DNA of 64,000 nt from Rufibacter sp. XAAS-G3-1 (GCF_013623775.1 NZ_JABFAM010000011.1:62001-126000), one strand, 5' to 3'; counted from the first letter of the stretch, positions 51,261 to 60,317 are shown. Numbers and translations are program-made. The notes: a model not told the origin generated them from the letters alone.

Positions 51261-52559
51261 TCAAAAAGCAATCTGAAACGTAGTCAGCCCATCGGCCCCG
51301 CTTTGTAGGGTAAACCGGAACCCGTGGTGCAGCAGAATCTCCCGCACCATGGTAAGCCCGATGCCCTGTCCGTTGGCTTTGGTGCTGAAGAACGGCGAGA
51401 ACAGCTTTTCCTGCACCTCTGGGGTGATGGGCTTCCCGTTGTCCTGAATCAGCAATTGCAGGGGCGAGGCGGTGGTTTTTACACATACCCAACCGCCTTC
51501 CTCCGTTGCCTCCAGCGCATTCTTCACCACGTTAATCAACACCTGTTCCATCTGCTGCACATCCAACTCTACAAACGGTATCTGCTCTGCCAAATCCCAC
51601 TCCCATTTCACTTGCTTCCGTTCAAAACTGGGCAACATTAACCGATGGATGCTGTGCAACAACTGATGTAGGTCGGTGGGGTGCTTCACCGGTGGCGGAA
51701 TCCGGACTACATTGGCGAAATTAGCCATGAAACCGGCCAGGTTCTGATTGCGCGTAATGCAGACTTGCAGCGCCTCGTCAAAGTCTGGGCGGGAGTCTGC
51801 AGTGAGCTGGCGCGAGAAATACGAGAAAGAGTGCAGGATGGAATTGACGGCCCCAATGGAGTTATTAATCTCATGCGACATCATCCTGATCAGTTTCTCG
51901 TAGGCGTTGCGCTCTTTCTCCAGCAGTTCCTGCGTAAGTTCCTCCACCAGAATGAAGTAGCGGTGGTAGCCTCGGTCCAGGAACCGGATTTTGCGGCAGC
52001 GGTACGTCTGGATGCCGTTGGGCCTAATCACGCGCTGCTCGTCCTTGGGTAGTTTCCCTAGGGAGCTTCCCCAGTGACTGGGCAATTCCTCCAGCGGTTT
52101 GCCCACTACTTCTTTCCCCGAGGTTTGTAGCAGCACGGCCGCCGCGGGGTTCAGGCCCGCCACTCGGTCATGCGTGTCCAGCAGAATGATGCCGGAGGGC
52201 GAGGCTTCAATCAGGCGCTCCAGCAGGAAATGTTTCTCGGTTTGGGTGACGCGCTGTTGCCGCAGCTCGTCCATCATCTGGTTATACACGGCAATGAGTT
52301 GGTCTACCTCTTTCTGGCCCGTTTCCAGGAATTTGATGGAAAAATCGCGGTCTCTGATAGATTCCACGCCCGCGGCGATGAGGTGGAGCGGCCGCACAAA
52401 CGCGGTGAAAAGCCGGGCCGTGAGCACCAGACTGACCAGAATCAGCGCCTCGGCGGCCACAAACATGGCTTTGTTGTACGCGAGCAGTTGCCAGGCCAAC
52501 ACGAACATAGCGGCATACAGCAGCGCCGCCGTTAAAATAAACTTACTCCGCAGCGTCAT
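51261..52559 (-). CDS. membrane sensor histidine kinase of the export locus
   Basis: 432 residues. Two N-terminal helices with almost no loop between them (FILTAALLYAAMFVLAWQLL and FVAAEALILVSLVLTARLFT), so it probably senses within the membrane or cytosol. Then HAMP (PLHLIAAGVESIRDRDFSIK), PAS (ASPSGIILLDTHDRVAGLNP), HisKA with MMSHEINNSIGAV and HATPase with NVVKNALEATEEGG and GQGIGLTMV. It overlaps the response regulator gene by 17 nt in another frame, so the two are made together. The ATG at 52559 was taken because it precedes the first helix. Confidence 0.92.
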   Translation of the reverse strand: MTLRSKFILTAALLYAAMFVLAWQLLAYNKAMFVAAEALILVSLVLTARLFTAFVRPLHLIAAGVESIRDRDFSIKFLETGQKEVDQLIAVYNQMMDELRQQRVTQTEKHFLLERLIEASPSGIILLDTHDRVAGLNPAAAVLLQTSGKEVVGKPLEELPSHWGSSLGKLPKDEQRVIRPNGIQTYRCRKIRFLDRGYHRYFILVEELTQELLEKERNAYEKLIRMMSHEINNSIGAVNSILHSFSYFSRQLTADSRPDFDEALQVCITRNQNLAGFMANFANVVRIPPPVKHPTDLHQLLHSIHRLMLPSFERKQVKWEWDLAEQIPFVELDVQQMEQVLINVVKNALEATEEGGWVCVKTTASPLQLLIQDNGKPITPEVQEKLFSPFFSTKANGQGIGLTMVREILLHHGFRFTLQSGADGLTTFQIAF

Positions 52560-53925
52560 ACGGGATATTGAACTTCTCCAGCCTACGGTACAGCGAACCA
52601 CGGCTCACGCCCAACGCTTTGGCTACCTTGCTCACGTTGTTGCTATAATGCGCCATGGACTTCTTGATCATATTGGCTTCCAACTCATCCAGGGTCATGG
52701 CTCCTACCGAGGGGAGCAGTTTCTCGTCCAGTTTTCTAGAACCGCCCTGCAACTGGTTCTGGAAATCCTCTACCTCCAGCAGACTTTTCCCCGAGACCAG
52801 CACCGTACGCTCCACCAGGTTCTTCAACTCCCTAATGTTGCCCGGCAAAGGAAGTTCACGCAGCCATTTCAGGGCTTTGGTGCTCACCTGCAGTTCCTGT
52901 TTATGGTACGTTTTTTTCAAATTGTTCACAAAATGCTGCACCAGCCGCGGAATGTCCTGGCTCCGCTCGCGAAGCGCGGGCAACTTCACCGTAATCAGGT
53001 TGATTCTATAATATAGGTCTTCCCGGAACTTCCCTTCGGCCACCATTTCCTGCAGGTGGCGGTTGGTGGCGCAGACCACGCGTATGTCCAGGTTCTTGGA
53101 ACGGCTGTCGCCGAGGACTTCATAGGTGCGGTCTTGGAGTACGCGCAACAGTTTCACCTGGCTGCTCATGTCCAGTTCACCAATCTCGTCCAGGAAAATG
53201 GTGCCTTTGTTCGCCATCTCAAAGCGGCCCACCCGGTCGGTCTTGGCATCAGTGAAGGCGCCGCGGCGGTGCCCGAACATCTCGCTCTCAAACAAGCTCG
53301 CCGAAATTCCGCCCAAGTTCACTTTCACAAACGGCGCTTTCCGGCGATGGCTGTTCCGGTGGATGGCTTCGGCGATGAGTTCCTTGCCCGTACCGCTATC
53401 GCCTTCAATGAGCACCGAGGCGTCTGTGGCACTGATTTGGCCGATGTTGCGGAGCACCTGCAACAGGCCGGGGTCTTCGCCCACTAGCATGGAGAAATCG
53501 TACTGCTCATCCAGCTGCTTGCGGGTTAATTTTCCGGAAGGAACCTCGGCTATGGGCTGTGCCAGTTCCAACGCGGTTTTGATGGATTGCAGCAGATGCT
53601 CGTTGTTCCAGGGTTTGGTGATAAAATCGGCCGCGCCGCCTTTTAAGCCTTCCACTGCCAGGTTAATGGAACCCCAGCCCGTGATGAGAATAACCGGAAG
53701 GGCCGGGTACAGTTGCTTCAGTTTGCCTAGTAGTTGCAGGCCGTCTTCTCCGGTGGTTTCCATGGAGAAGTTCATGTCCATGAGGGCCAATTGGGGCATC
53801 TGCTTGGCGGCAAGTTGCAAGGCTTCCACGGGGCCGACCGCTTGGGCCGTGGCGTACCCGGCTTGTTTGAGCAACAAACTTAAAGAAGCCCGTACGGCTA
53901 CGTCATCGTCAATAATCAGGATCAT
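52543..53925 (-). CDS. NtrC-family sigma-54-dependent response regulator
   Basis: 460 residues. Receiver domain (MILIIDDDVAVR, phospho-acceptor Asp in LALMDMNFSMETTG, Lys in FITKPWN), AAA+ domain (GDSGTGKELIAEAIH Walker A, FLDEIGELDMSSQVKLLRVLQ Walker B) and Fis-type helix-turn-helix (VSKVAKALGVSRGSLYRRLEKF). The sigma-54 contact loop reads GAFTDA in place of GAFTGA, a variant I have seen often in Bacteroidota. It should activate sigma-54 promoters when phosphorylated by the adjoining kinase; the best target in the window is upstream of the adaptor gene at 60.18 kb. Confidence 0.95.
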   Translation of the reverse strand: MILIIDDDVAVRASLSLLLKQAGYATAQAVGPVEALQLAAKQMPQLALMDMNFSMETTGEDGLQLLGKLKQLYPALPVILITGWGSINLAVEGLKGGAADFITKPWNNEHLLQSIKTALELAQPIAEVPSGKLTRKQLDEQYDFSMLVGEDPGLLQVLRNIGQISATDASVLIEGDSGTGKELIAEAIHRNSHRRKAPFVKVNLGGISASLFESEMFGHRRGAFTDAKTDRVGRFEMANKGTIFLDEIGELDMSSQVKLLRVLQDRTYEVLGDSRSKNLDIRVVCATNRHLQEMVAEGKFREDLYYRINLITVKLPALRERSQDIPRLVQHFVNNLKKTYHKQELQVSTKALKWLRELPLPGNIRELKNLVERTVLVSGKSLLEVEDFQNQLQGGSRKLDEKLLPSVGAMTLDELEANMIKKSMAHYSNNVSKVAKALGVSRGSLYRRLEKFNIPYDAAE

Positions 53926-53950
53926 GGGTTTGGGAGCGGATAGGTGAAGG

Positions 53951-53991
53951 TAGCGTTTTTAAGCCGTTTTTGAAAAAACAGCCACTAAACG
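53951..53991. repeat. palindromic element PE24
   Basis: TAGCGTTTTTAAGCCGTTTT then GAAAAAACAGCCACTAAACG. It is the first of a pair between the permease and regulator genes, 25 nt upstream of the regulator ATG. Confidence 0.75.
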
Positions 53992-54035
53992 ATATGGACA
54001 GAGAGATTGGGAGGAAACTGCGCGCGACAAGATAT

Positions 54036-54079
54036 TGGCGTTTCGGAACCGTTTTTCAGAAAACGGCCCCGAAACGCCG
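54036..54079. repeat. palindromic element PE25
   Basis: GGCGTTTCGG and CCGAAACGCC pair perfectly outside, CCGTTTT and AAAACGG inside. It lies 9 nt past the permease stop. Confidence 0.85.
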
Positions 54080-54088
54080 AAACGCAAA

Positions 54089-55273
54089 TTACTCCTCGTG
54101 CAGGGCCACCGCCGGATGTATTTTAGCCGCTTGCCAGCTGGGGTACACTGCGCAGACAATGACCAGCAGGAAGATAAGGAGGGCAGCTGCGCCGATGCCT
54201 TGCCAGTAAATCTCTGCCGAAAGCTGAAACACGTGCAGCAGCGGGAACTGCGCCGCCAGCAGAAGCCCCAGCAGCAGCCCGAAGGTGGCCATCACCAGCA
54301 CCTCGCCCACAAACTGGTTCCGGATTTGTCTGGTGGTAGCACCCAGCGCCCGGCGCAGGCCAATCTCTGAGTAGCGGCGGTTGATATTGTACCAGAGCAC
54401 CCCAAATAATCCCAGGGCCACGTTGAAAATCAAAAAACCGCACACCACGGCCATGGCCATCATGGGCACCCACGTCAACTTGGCTTTGCTTTGGCGCATT
54501 TTCTCCAAGGTGGTCACCTCAATAGTCCAGTCTTTGGCGATGCGCGAGAGGTCTTTCACCATCTTCTCCTCAAAAACCACGTCGGCGCCCGGTTTCACCT
54601 TGATGAGCAAGCTGGCATACAGCTGATCGGGCTTGGCTTTCTCCAGATTGATGCGCCGGAAAAGCGCGGGTTCCTCCACGGCAAACTCGCTGTCGGCGCG
54701 GTAATGGGGCATCACGCCCACCACGGTATAACTGGTAGAATCATCCCCCTTGATTTGTTTGCCCAGCGCTTCTTCCTCGCCAAAAAGCTGGTCTTTCAAC
54801 ACCTGGTTGATGACTACGGAGGCATGGAGCGCAGCGGCATCCTGCGGCCCGAACCACCGCCCCTGGTCTACCGACAACTGGAAGACGTCTTTGTAGGCAT
54901 CCTGCACCTCGTAATTGTTGGTTTCCACAGATTCTTTGTTCCCGTAAGAAACATCTATGCTCCAGCTGCTAAACGCAAAGGGCACGTTGTTGTGGGCCAG
55001 AGAAGCCGCCTCCACCTCAGGGAAAGATTTAAGGCGTTGTATCATCTGCTCCTGTATGGCCTTGGCCTGCCCCACTGAATCTGCATTGGGCCGGAAGGAT
55101 AGCTGCCATACGTTCTGGTGGTTAAGGCCCAGCGGTTTCTTATAGTTATGGTAGTTGTAGAGCACAAAGCTGATGACCGCAAACAGCACCATGAACGAAA
55201 AGAACATTTCAGTGATGAGCAGGAAGTTGCTTTTCTTCCGGTTCCAGATCAGTTTAAATAAATGGCGTATCAT
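54089..55273 (-). CDS. ABC transporter permease, MacB/FtsX type (second copy)
   Basis: 394 residues. One N-terminal helix (FLLITEMFFSFMVLFAVISF), a large periplasmic MacB-like core domain and three C-terminal helices with the FtsX pattern (NRRYSEIGLRRALGATTRQI). It begins 4 nt before the end of the first permease gene (ATGA-type overlap), so the two are translationally coupled and probably form a heterodimer instead of the usual MacB homodimer. Confidence 0.92.
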   Translation of the reverse strand: MIRHLFKLIWNRKKSNFLLITEMFFSFMVLFAVISFVLYNYHNYKKPLGLNHQNVWQLSFRPNADSVGQAKAIQEQMIQRLKSFPEVEAASLAHNNVPFAFSSWSIDVSYGNKESVETNNYEVQDAYKDVFQLSVDQGRWFGPQDAAALHASVVINQVLKDQLFGEEEALGKQIKGDDSTSYTVVGVMPHYRADSEFAVEEPALFRRINLEKAKPDQLYASLLIKVKPGADVVFEEKMVKDLSRIAKDWTIEVTTLEKMRQSKAKLTWVPMMAMAVVCGFLIFNVALGLFGVLWYNINRRYSEIGLRRALGATTRQIRNQFVGEVLVMATFGLLLGLLLAAQFPLLHVFQLSAEIYWQGIGAAALLIFLLVIVCAVYPSWQAAKIHPAVALHEE

Positions 55274-56511
55274 TTGGAGCCTCCTCTCAATGCCTCAACG
55301 GCGTGTAAACGTGACATTTTAAAAGCGGGGTACACCCCAGAAATCAACCCGAACACCAGGCACAGGAACAGCCCCCAGGCAAACACCCGCAGATTCAACC
55401 CCAGTTGCGCGTAGATGATAATGCCGCTGTCATTGATCAGCGCCAGCACCCCCGCCGAGAGTAGAAAGCCCAGCAAGCCCCCTAAGAGCGTCAGGAAAAC
55501 GTTCTCCACCACAAACTGCCCGATGATGGTATTGGACGAGGCCCCAAACGCCTTGCGCACGCCAATTTCAGAAGCCCGTTCCATGATGCGGCTAATGTTG
55601 ATGTTCACCAAGTTGATGGTAGGCAAAAGCATGAACAGAAAGGCCGCCAGCGCTAACATGGTGTACAGAAAACCTACTTTGTCTTCTTTGCCGCTGCCTA
55701 AGAAGTTACGGGCGAAACTTTCCAGGATGGTATCTGGGTAGGAGTGCACCTGCTTCTTTTCTTTGGGGTTCAGTTGGCTCACCTGCTGGATGATGCGGGC
55801 GTATTCTTCCTTTATCTTAGGAATGTCTGCCGCTTGCCGGGCTTTGATGGTGGCAAAATAACCGCCTCGCAGCCCGGTGTCTTTAAAATCCTGGCTTTTG
55901 AGGGTGATGGGTACCCAGACATCGGCGTACGATTGTATTCTCAGTACCGGCACGTCTTCCACCACGCCTATGACCCGGTATTTCACCTGGTCTACCTCAA
56001 TGGTCTGCCCCAGGGCCGGGCCCGTCCCGAAGTAGTTCTTGCGGGTAGTTTGGTTGATCACGGCCACCCGGCTGGCGTTCTTCACCTCCAGCGCCCCAAA
56101 AGGGTTCCCCTCCAGAAAATGGAAGTCTAGAATCTCCCAGAACTGCTGGTCTGTGTGCTTAATGTCCAGCGCCAGCTTTTTGTTATGGATGTAGCTGTTC
56201 ACCGGATTGAACACTGAATTGATGGAGACTTTCTCGGGCGTTTGCATGCGCCGCACATACCGGTCCAGGAAATAATAGCTGGGCGGGCCGCTGCTGGAGT
56301 AGCCTTCGCCCTGTTCTTCGCGAAGATTGTTCACAAACAGCAACCGGTCGGTTCCCCGCTCCGGCATCTGCGGCCCGAACACGTGATCAAAAAGCGAAGT
56401 CACCACCATGAGCACCATCAAGGTGAAACTGATGCCGAAGAGGCTGATAAAGGTGAAGAACTTGCGGCGTTGCAGCACCGCCCAGGCTATTTTGAAGTAA
56501 TTTTTTAACAT
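55270..56511 (-). CDS. ABC transporter permease, MacB/FtsX type (first copy)
   Basis: 413 residues with the same architecture as its neighbour: N-terminal helix (FFTFISLFGISFTLMVLMVV), extracytoplasmic core, and three C-terminal helices after MERASEIGVRKAFGASSNTI, ending in VYPAFKMSRLHAVEALRGG. It starts 11 nt after the ATPase gene. Type VII ABC systems of this kind do not pump through the membrane but drive periplasmic substrates toward TolC by mechanotransmission. Confidence 0.92.
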   Translation of the reverse strand: MLKNYFKIAWAVLQRRKFFTFISLFGISFTLMVLMVVTSLFDHVFGPQMPERGTDRLLFVNNLREEQGEGYSSSGPPSYYFLDRYVRRMQTPEKVSINSVFNPVNSYIHNKKLALDIKHTDQQFWEILDFHFLEGNPFGALEVKNASRVAVINQTTRKNYFGTGPALGQTIEVDQVKYRVIGVVEDVPVLRIQSYADVWVPITLKSQDFKDTGLRGGYFATIKARQAADIPKIKEEYARIIQQVSQLNPKEKKQVHSYPDTILESFARNFLGSGKEDKVGFLYTMLALAAFLFMLLPTINLVNINISRIMERASEIGVRKAFGASSNTIIGQFVVENVFLTLLGGLLGFLLSAGVLALINDSGIIIYAQLGLNLRVFAWGLFLCLVFGLISGVYPAFKMSRLHAVEALRGGSK

Positions 56512-56522
56512 GGCCGTACCGG

Positions 56523-57215
56523 TTAAATCTGTGCTTCCAATACCAATGAATCTGCCACCTGCTGGCCGTCAAAGAACCGGATGAGCCGGTTGGTCTTGTG
56601 GGCCATGTGCTCATCATGCGTCACCATCACAATAGTGGTGCCTTCCTCGCGGTTCAGGCGCAGCAGAATCTCCATGATTTCCTCGCCCATCACGCTGTCC
56701 AGGTTCCCGGTAGGCTCATCCGCTAAGATAATCTCCGGGGCACCGGCCAAGGCCCGGGCAATGGCCACCCGCTGCCGCTGTCCACCCGATAACTGACTCG
56801 GAAAATGCCGCGTGCGGGTACTCAGACCCACTTTCTCCAGCGCCGCCAGAGCCCGCTTGCGCCGCTCCCCGCCCGATATGTTGCGGTACAGCAAAGGCAG
56901 CTCCACGTTGTCCACTACAGACAAATCATGAATCAAATGGTAACTCTGGAACACAAACCCAATCTTCTCATTGCGCAGTTTGGCCAGTTGCTTGTCTGAA
57001 TGCGTTTTCACCGGCTGCCCGTCTATGGACACCACCCCGGAAGTAGGTTCATCCAGCAGGCCCATGATGTTGAGCAGCGTAGATTTCCCGCAGCCCGAGG
57101 GGCCCATGATGGACACAAACTCGCCGCGCTCTACGTGCAGATTCACGCGGTTGAGGGCTACCGTTTCAATGGTCTTGGTGCGGTAGACTTTTTCAATGTC
57201 TTGTAACTGTATCAT
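56523..57215 (-). CDS. ABC transporter ATPase, LolD/MacB type
   Basis: 230 residues. Walker A GPSGCGKSTLLNIMG, Q-loop FVFQSYHLIHDLS, signature LSGGQRQRVAIARAL, Walker B IILADEPTGNLDS and H-loop VMVTHDEHMA. It powers the two permeases encoded after it. The gap to the upstream TolC gene is 191 nt and contains two palindromic elements. Confidence 0.95.
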   Translation of the reverse strand: MIQLQDIEKVYRTKTIETVALNRVNLHVERGEFVSIMGPSGCGKSTLLNIMGLLDEPTSGVVSIDGQPVKTHSDKQLAKLRNEKIGFVFQSYHLIHDLSVVDNVELPLLYRNISGGERRKRALAALEKVGLSTRTRHFPSQLSGGQRQRVAIARALAGAPEIILADEPTGNLDSVMGEEIMEILLRLNREEGTTIVMVTHDEHMAHKTNRLIRFFDGQQVADSLVLEAQI

Positions 57216-57256
57216 AGTTATAATGTGCTGATGTTTTAAGATGCTGATTTCTTTTT

Positions 57257-57297
57257 CCGTTTAGCGCCCGTTTTTCCAAAAACAAGCCTAAACTAGG
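57257..57297. repeat. palindromic element PE26
   Basis: CCGTTTAGCGCCCGTTTTTC then AAAAACAAGCCTAAACTAGG. It lies between the TolC and ATPase genes, 42 nt upstream of the ATPase start. Confidence 0.7.
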
Positions 57298-57317
57298 TTT
57301 GATCTAAGGTACTCCTT

Positions 57318-57343
57318 CGTCCCCCTTTGAAGGGGGACGGAAT
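57318..57343. repeat. GTCCCCCTTTGAAGGGGGAC hairpin
   Basis: A perfect 9-bp stem between the two palindromic elements PE26 and PE27. A similar CGTCCCCCTTCAAAG string is at 16752. Confidence 0.7.
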
Positions 57344-57360
57344 GCGTGCTCTCCGATATT

Positions 57361-57401
57361 TAGGTTTTAAGCCTGTTTCCCTCAAAACAGCCCCGAAACG
57401 C
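57361..57401. repeat. palindromic element PE27
   Basis: TAGGTTTTAAGCCTGTTTCC, CTC, AAAACAGCCCCGAAACG. It begins 6 nt past the TolC stop. Confidence 0.8.
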
Positions 57402-57406
57402 ATTTC

Positions 57407-58888
57407 TCATTTCTCCGCCAGCAGCGGCACGCCGCGTTCAAAGTCATATAAAGTAAGGGCCCGGAGGCGGTAATAGGCTATCCAGAAATCCTGCAGGGCG
57501 GCAATATAGGCGCGGCGGGCCTGGTCTTTTTCCTGGAGCGCGATGTTCAGGTCGGTGATGCTGATGCGGCCTACCAGGAAGGTAGCCTTGGTGATGTCAT
57601 AGCGTTCTTGGGCAATGGAATCGGCGGAGGCGGTAATCTGGAGGCGCGTTTTGAGGAGGTCTATCTGGTTTACCTGCGTGAACACGCTCTGCTCAAAGGC
57701 GGTCTGCTCCTGCTCCACGGTGTACTGCGTCAATTGCAGCTGCGCCTGGGCTGTTTTCACGCTCGCCTTCTGCCGGCCCCAATCCACGATAGGCACGTTG
57801 AAGCCTAACATGACTTGCTGCTGGTTTTCGGGTTGGGCGTAGCTTTCAGAGAAGTTGCTGGCGCTTTTCGTGAGCCCGAAGGTGGCGTACAAATCGGCGT
57901 TGAAGCCGCCTTTGCCACGGGCTTGGGCTACTTCCTGCTGGGCCTGCAGCACTTTTCGCTCGTACAGGAAACGTTCTTTTCGGTTCATACGGGCCTGCTC
58001 CAGGGCGGCTTGTTCGTTCACTTCCAAAGCCGGAACATGGTTGGGCGCCAGCACCGCTACTTTTTCGCCCTGCGGCAAGCCCACATAAGCGGCGAACTGC
58101 AGGACTACGGTTTTCAGCTCCGTAGAAGCTTGCGCCTGGGCTAGTTGCGCGTTCATCAGGCTGAGTTGCAGTTGCAGGAGTTCGTTTTTGGATAATCGGC
58201 CCAGCCGAAACTTTTCTTCGGCCACCTTGAACAGGGCCTGGTTGTTTTCCACGTTTTTGGAGGCAATCTCATAATTCACCTGTTGCAGCAGCACGTCAAA
58301 GAACCGTTGCGTAGCGGTGGTCGCCAGCGTTTCGCGGTCTTCCAGGTACTGCCGCTCCGATTCCTGAAAGCGCAAGGGCTCTACTTTCTTGTTCCAGGCC
58401 AGGGCATTGTAGCCGAAGATGGGTTGCTTGAACCCGATGACGGCCGGGAAAGAATTGTAGCGCCGAACGCCTTGGTTGAAATCATCGAACCGCTGGCTTT
58501 GCGAGGAGATGAACACCTGTCCGCCCGTAAGCCCCACCGCCTGGCTTACCGACAAAGCCAAATCAGAATTACTGATAGACACGGCCCTGAAATCGGTGGT
58601 GCCATCGGGCTGAATCACGGGTACAATGCTGCGGGAGAAATCTGGCAAAGTGCCGCTGAGCGTAAGGTGCGGCCGGTAATCTGCTTTGAACGTGCGGTAC
58701 TCCCAATAGCGGCTGGTTTTGTTCGTGCTGGCCTGCTTGGCGGCTATAGAGGAAGAAAGCGCGAGGTCAATGGTTTCCTGCAGCGTTAGTTGGCGGGCAA
58801 ATTGGGAGTTGGAGGAGTTGGTTTGGGCCTGCGCCAGAGGTGCGCTGAACAAACTCACCCACACTATATATAATAGAGTCTTTTTCAT
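57407..58888 (-). CDS. TolC-family outer-membrane efflux protein
   Basis: 493 residues with a signal peptide (cleavage after LAQAQ). Two outer membrane efflux repeats are recognisable: LTLQETIDLALSSSIAAKQA at the start and the second with LNIALQEKDQARRAYIAALQ near the end, with long helices between. It forms the trimeric exit duct. It lies 12 nt after the adaptor gene. Confidence 0.93.
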   Translation of the reverse strand: MKKTLLYIVWVSLFSAPLAQAQTNSSNSQFARQLTLQETIDLALSSSIAAKQASTNKTSRYWEYRTFKADYRPHLTLSGTLPDFSRSIVPVIQPDGTTDFRAVSISNSDLALSVSQAVGLTGGQVFISSQSQRFDDFNQGVRRYNSFPAVIGFKQPIFGYNALAWNKKVEPLRFQESERQYLEDRETLATTATQRFFDVLLQQVNYEIASKNVENNQALFKVAEEKFRLGRLSKNELLQLQLSLMNAQLAQAQASTELKTVVLQFAAYVGLPQGEKVAVLAPNHVPALEVNEQAALEQARMNRKERFLYERKVLQAQQEVAQARGKGGFNADLYATFGLTKSASNFSESYAQPENQQQVMLGFNVPIVDWGRQKASVKTAQAQLQLTQYTVEQEQTAFEQSVFTQVNQIDLLKTRLQITASADSIAQERYDITKATFLVGRISITDLNIALQEKDQARRAYIAALQDFWIAYYRLRALTLYDFERGVPLLAEK

Positions 58889-58900
58889 GGTCAGCGCGGG

Positions 58901-60151
58901 TTAGTCTTCAGACAAGTGAATTTCCTTCAGTTGCGCGTACTCCTTGGTGTTGGAGAGGATAATCTGCTCGCCCGCGGCGATGTCGCCCTGCAGTTCCACG
59001 AAGTCGAGGTTGGAGGCTCCAGTTTTCAAGGTTCGGCGGATAGCCTTGTCACCCTGCACCACAAACACCGCCTGCTCTGGGGCTCCGGTAAAGAAAGGGC
59101 CGTTTTTCACACGCCGCACGTTGGGCTTGAAATCAGTGAGCACGAACACTTCTACCCGCAGGTTGGAGCGCAAGGCTTGGTGATTTTTCTCCTGCAGGCG
59201 CACATAGAAGGTGATGATGCCGTTCTCCACTTTGGGCTGCACGTTGGCTACTTCGCCGCGCAAATCAACGTCATTCACCCGCACCGTAACGGGGCCACCT
59301 ACTTTCACTTGCTCGGCGTAGGTGTCTGCGATGGTGGCTTTGATTTTGAAGCTGCTCAGGTCGGCTACGCGAGCCAGCGGGTCACCGGCGTTCACGGTGG
59401 CGCCCACTTCTTCGTTCACCCACGTGACTACGCCTTTGCGCACGGCTTTGACATCGGCCTGGGCCAGTTGCCGCTCTAGTTGCCCGATGTCGCGGCGTTG
59501 CATTTCCAGCTCAAAGCCTACCTCTCTTCGGCCAATCTGGGCGGCGGCTTGTTCATCTTTGATTTGGCGTTGCAGTTGGGCCAGTTCCAGGGTGGCTACT
59601 TTCAAGTCCAGTTCGGCTTTTTTCACGTTTTCCTGGGTGCCGCCGCCAATGGAGAGCAGGTATTGTTCGTCGGCGAGCGCCGCCTGCAGGCTTTTCACGC
59701 GCACTTCCTGCACGGCATAGCGGGAGCGGAGTTGGTTCACGTTCTTTTGGAGGTCGTTTTCCAGCTTGGCCGTTTTGTTTTGCTTCAACTGCTGCTCATC
59801 GCGGAGTTTCTCAAATGCCGTCTGGGAAGTCTGCTTGTCCAGCAACAACAGCGGCTCACCGGCGGCCACATGGTCGCCGGGGGTGTGCAGCACGCGCTCA
59901 ATCTGCGCCTGGATGGGGCTGGCGATGACCTCTTCGTTTTCTGGCACCACGGTTCCCGTCGCCGTCAGCGAAGCTTCTACCGCTCCCACTTCCACCGTCG
60001 CGAACCGCAGCTCAGATTTGGACACCCGGGTCTCCAGCACCGACCGGAACGCCAGCACGCTCAGCAGCACCGCTACGGCAACCATGCCACCTTGTATCCA
60101 GCGGCGGCGCTCGGCTTTCTGTACTACGGCTTGGGATAATTCTCTGTCCAT
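58901..60151 (-). CDS. periplasmic adaptor (HlyD/MacA-like) of the export locus
   Basis: 416 residues. One N-terminal helix (GGMVAVAVLLSVLAFRSVL), biotinyl-lipoyl half motifs (ATGTVVPENEEVIASPIQAQ with PGDHVAAGEPLLLLD; then KGVVTWVNEEVGATVNAGDP), a long coiled-coil hairpin (residues about 115-225) and a beta-barrel domain. It bridges the inner-membrane ABC part and TolC. I chose the ATG at 60151 since the upstream 27 codons lack family features and include the sigma-54 promoter. Confidence 0.92.
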   Translation of the reverse strand: MDRELSQAVVQKAERRRWIQGGMVAVAVLLSVLAFRSVLETRVSKSELRFATVEVGAVEASLTATGTVVPENEEVIASPIQAQIERVLHTPGDHVAAGEPLLLLDKQTSQTAFEKLRDEQQLKQNKTAKLENDLQKNVNQLRSRYAVQEVRVKSLQAALADEQYLLSIGGGTQENVKKAELDLKVATLELAQLQRQIKDEQAAAQIGRREVGFELEMQRRDIGQLERQLAQADVKAVRKGVVTWVNEEVGATVNAGDPLARVADLSSFKIKATIADTYAEQVKVGGPVTVRVNDVDLRGEVANVQPKVENGIITFYVRLQEKNHQALRSNLRVEVFVLTDFKPNVRRVKNGPFFTGAPEQAVFVVQGDKAIRRTLKTGASNLDFVELQGDIAAGEQIILSNTKEYAQLKEIHLSED

Positions 60152-60179
60152 TTTCTTACACGTTTGACAGCAGAGGTTA

Positions 60180-60196
60180 TCCAAGCGACGTGCCAA
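60180..60196 (-). promoter_or_regulatory. sigma-54 (-24/-12) promoter of the export locus
   Basis: Minus-strand TTGGCACGTCGCTTGGA matches the TGGCACG-N4-TTGC consensus at every position but the last C of the -12 part. It lies 29 nt upstream of the adaptor ATG. Confidence 0.75.
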
Positions 60197-60248
60197 TATG
60201 TAATAAATTGATTTACAAGTGTTTACACACAAGAATCACAATCAAAAC

Positions 60249-60280
60249 TGTCCAGTTGTGGACACCTATTCCAGTTGTGG
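60249..60280. promoter_or_regulatory. tandem dyad, probable enhancer site of the NtrC-type regulator
   Basis: A perfect dyad TGTCCA-GTTG-TGGACA (60249-60264) is followed by a half-conserved one, CCA-GTTG-TGG (60271-60280); the centres are 19 nt apart. They lie 50-85 nt upstream of the -24 element, where enhancer-binding proteins usually act. Confidence 0.6.
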
Positions 60281-60317
60281 TCAGATTTCATCGGCTTTGA
60301 TTCAATAGGTTTGGAAA

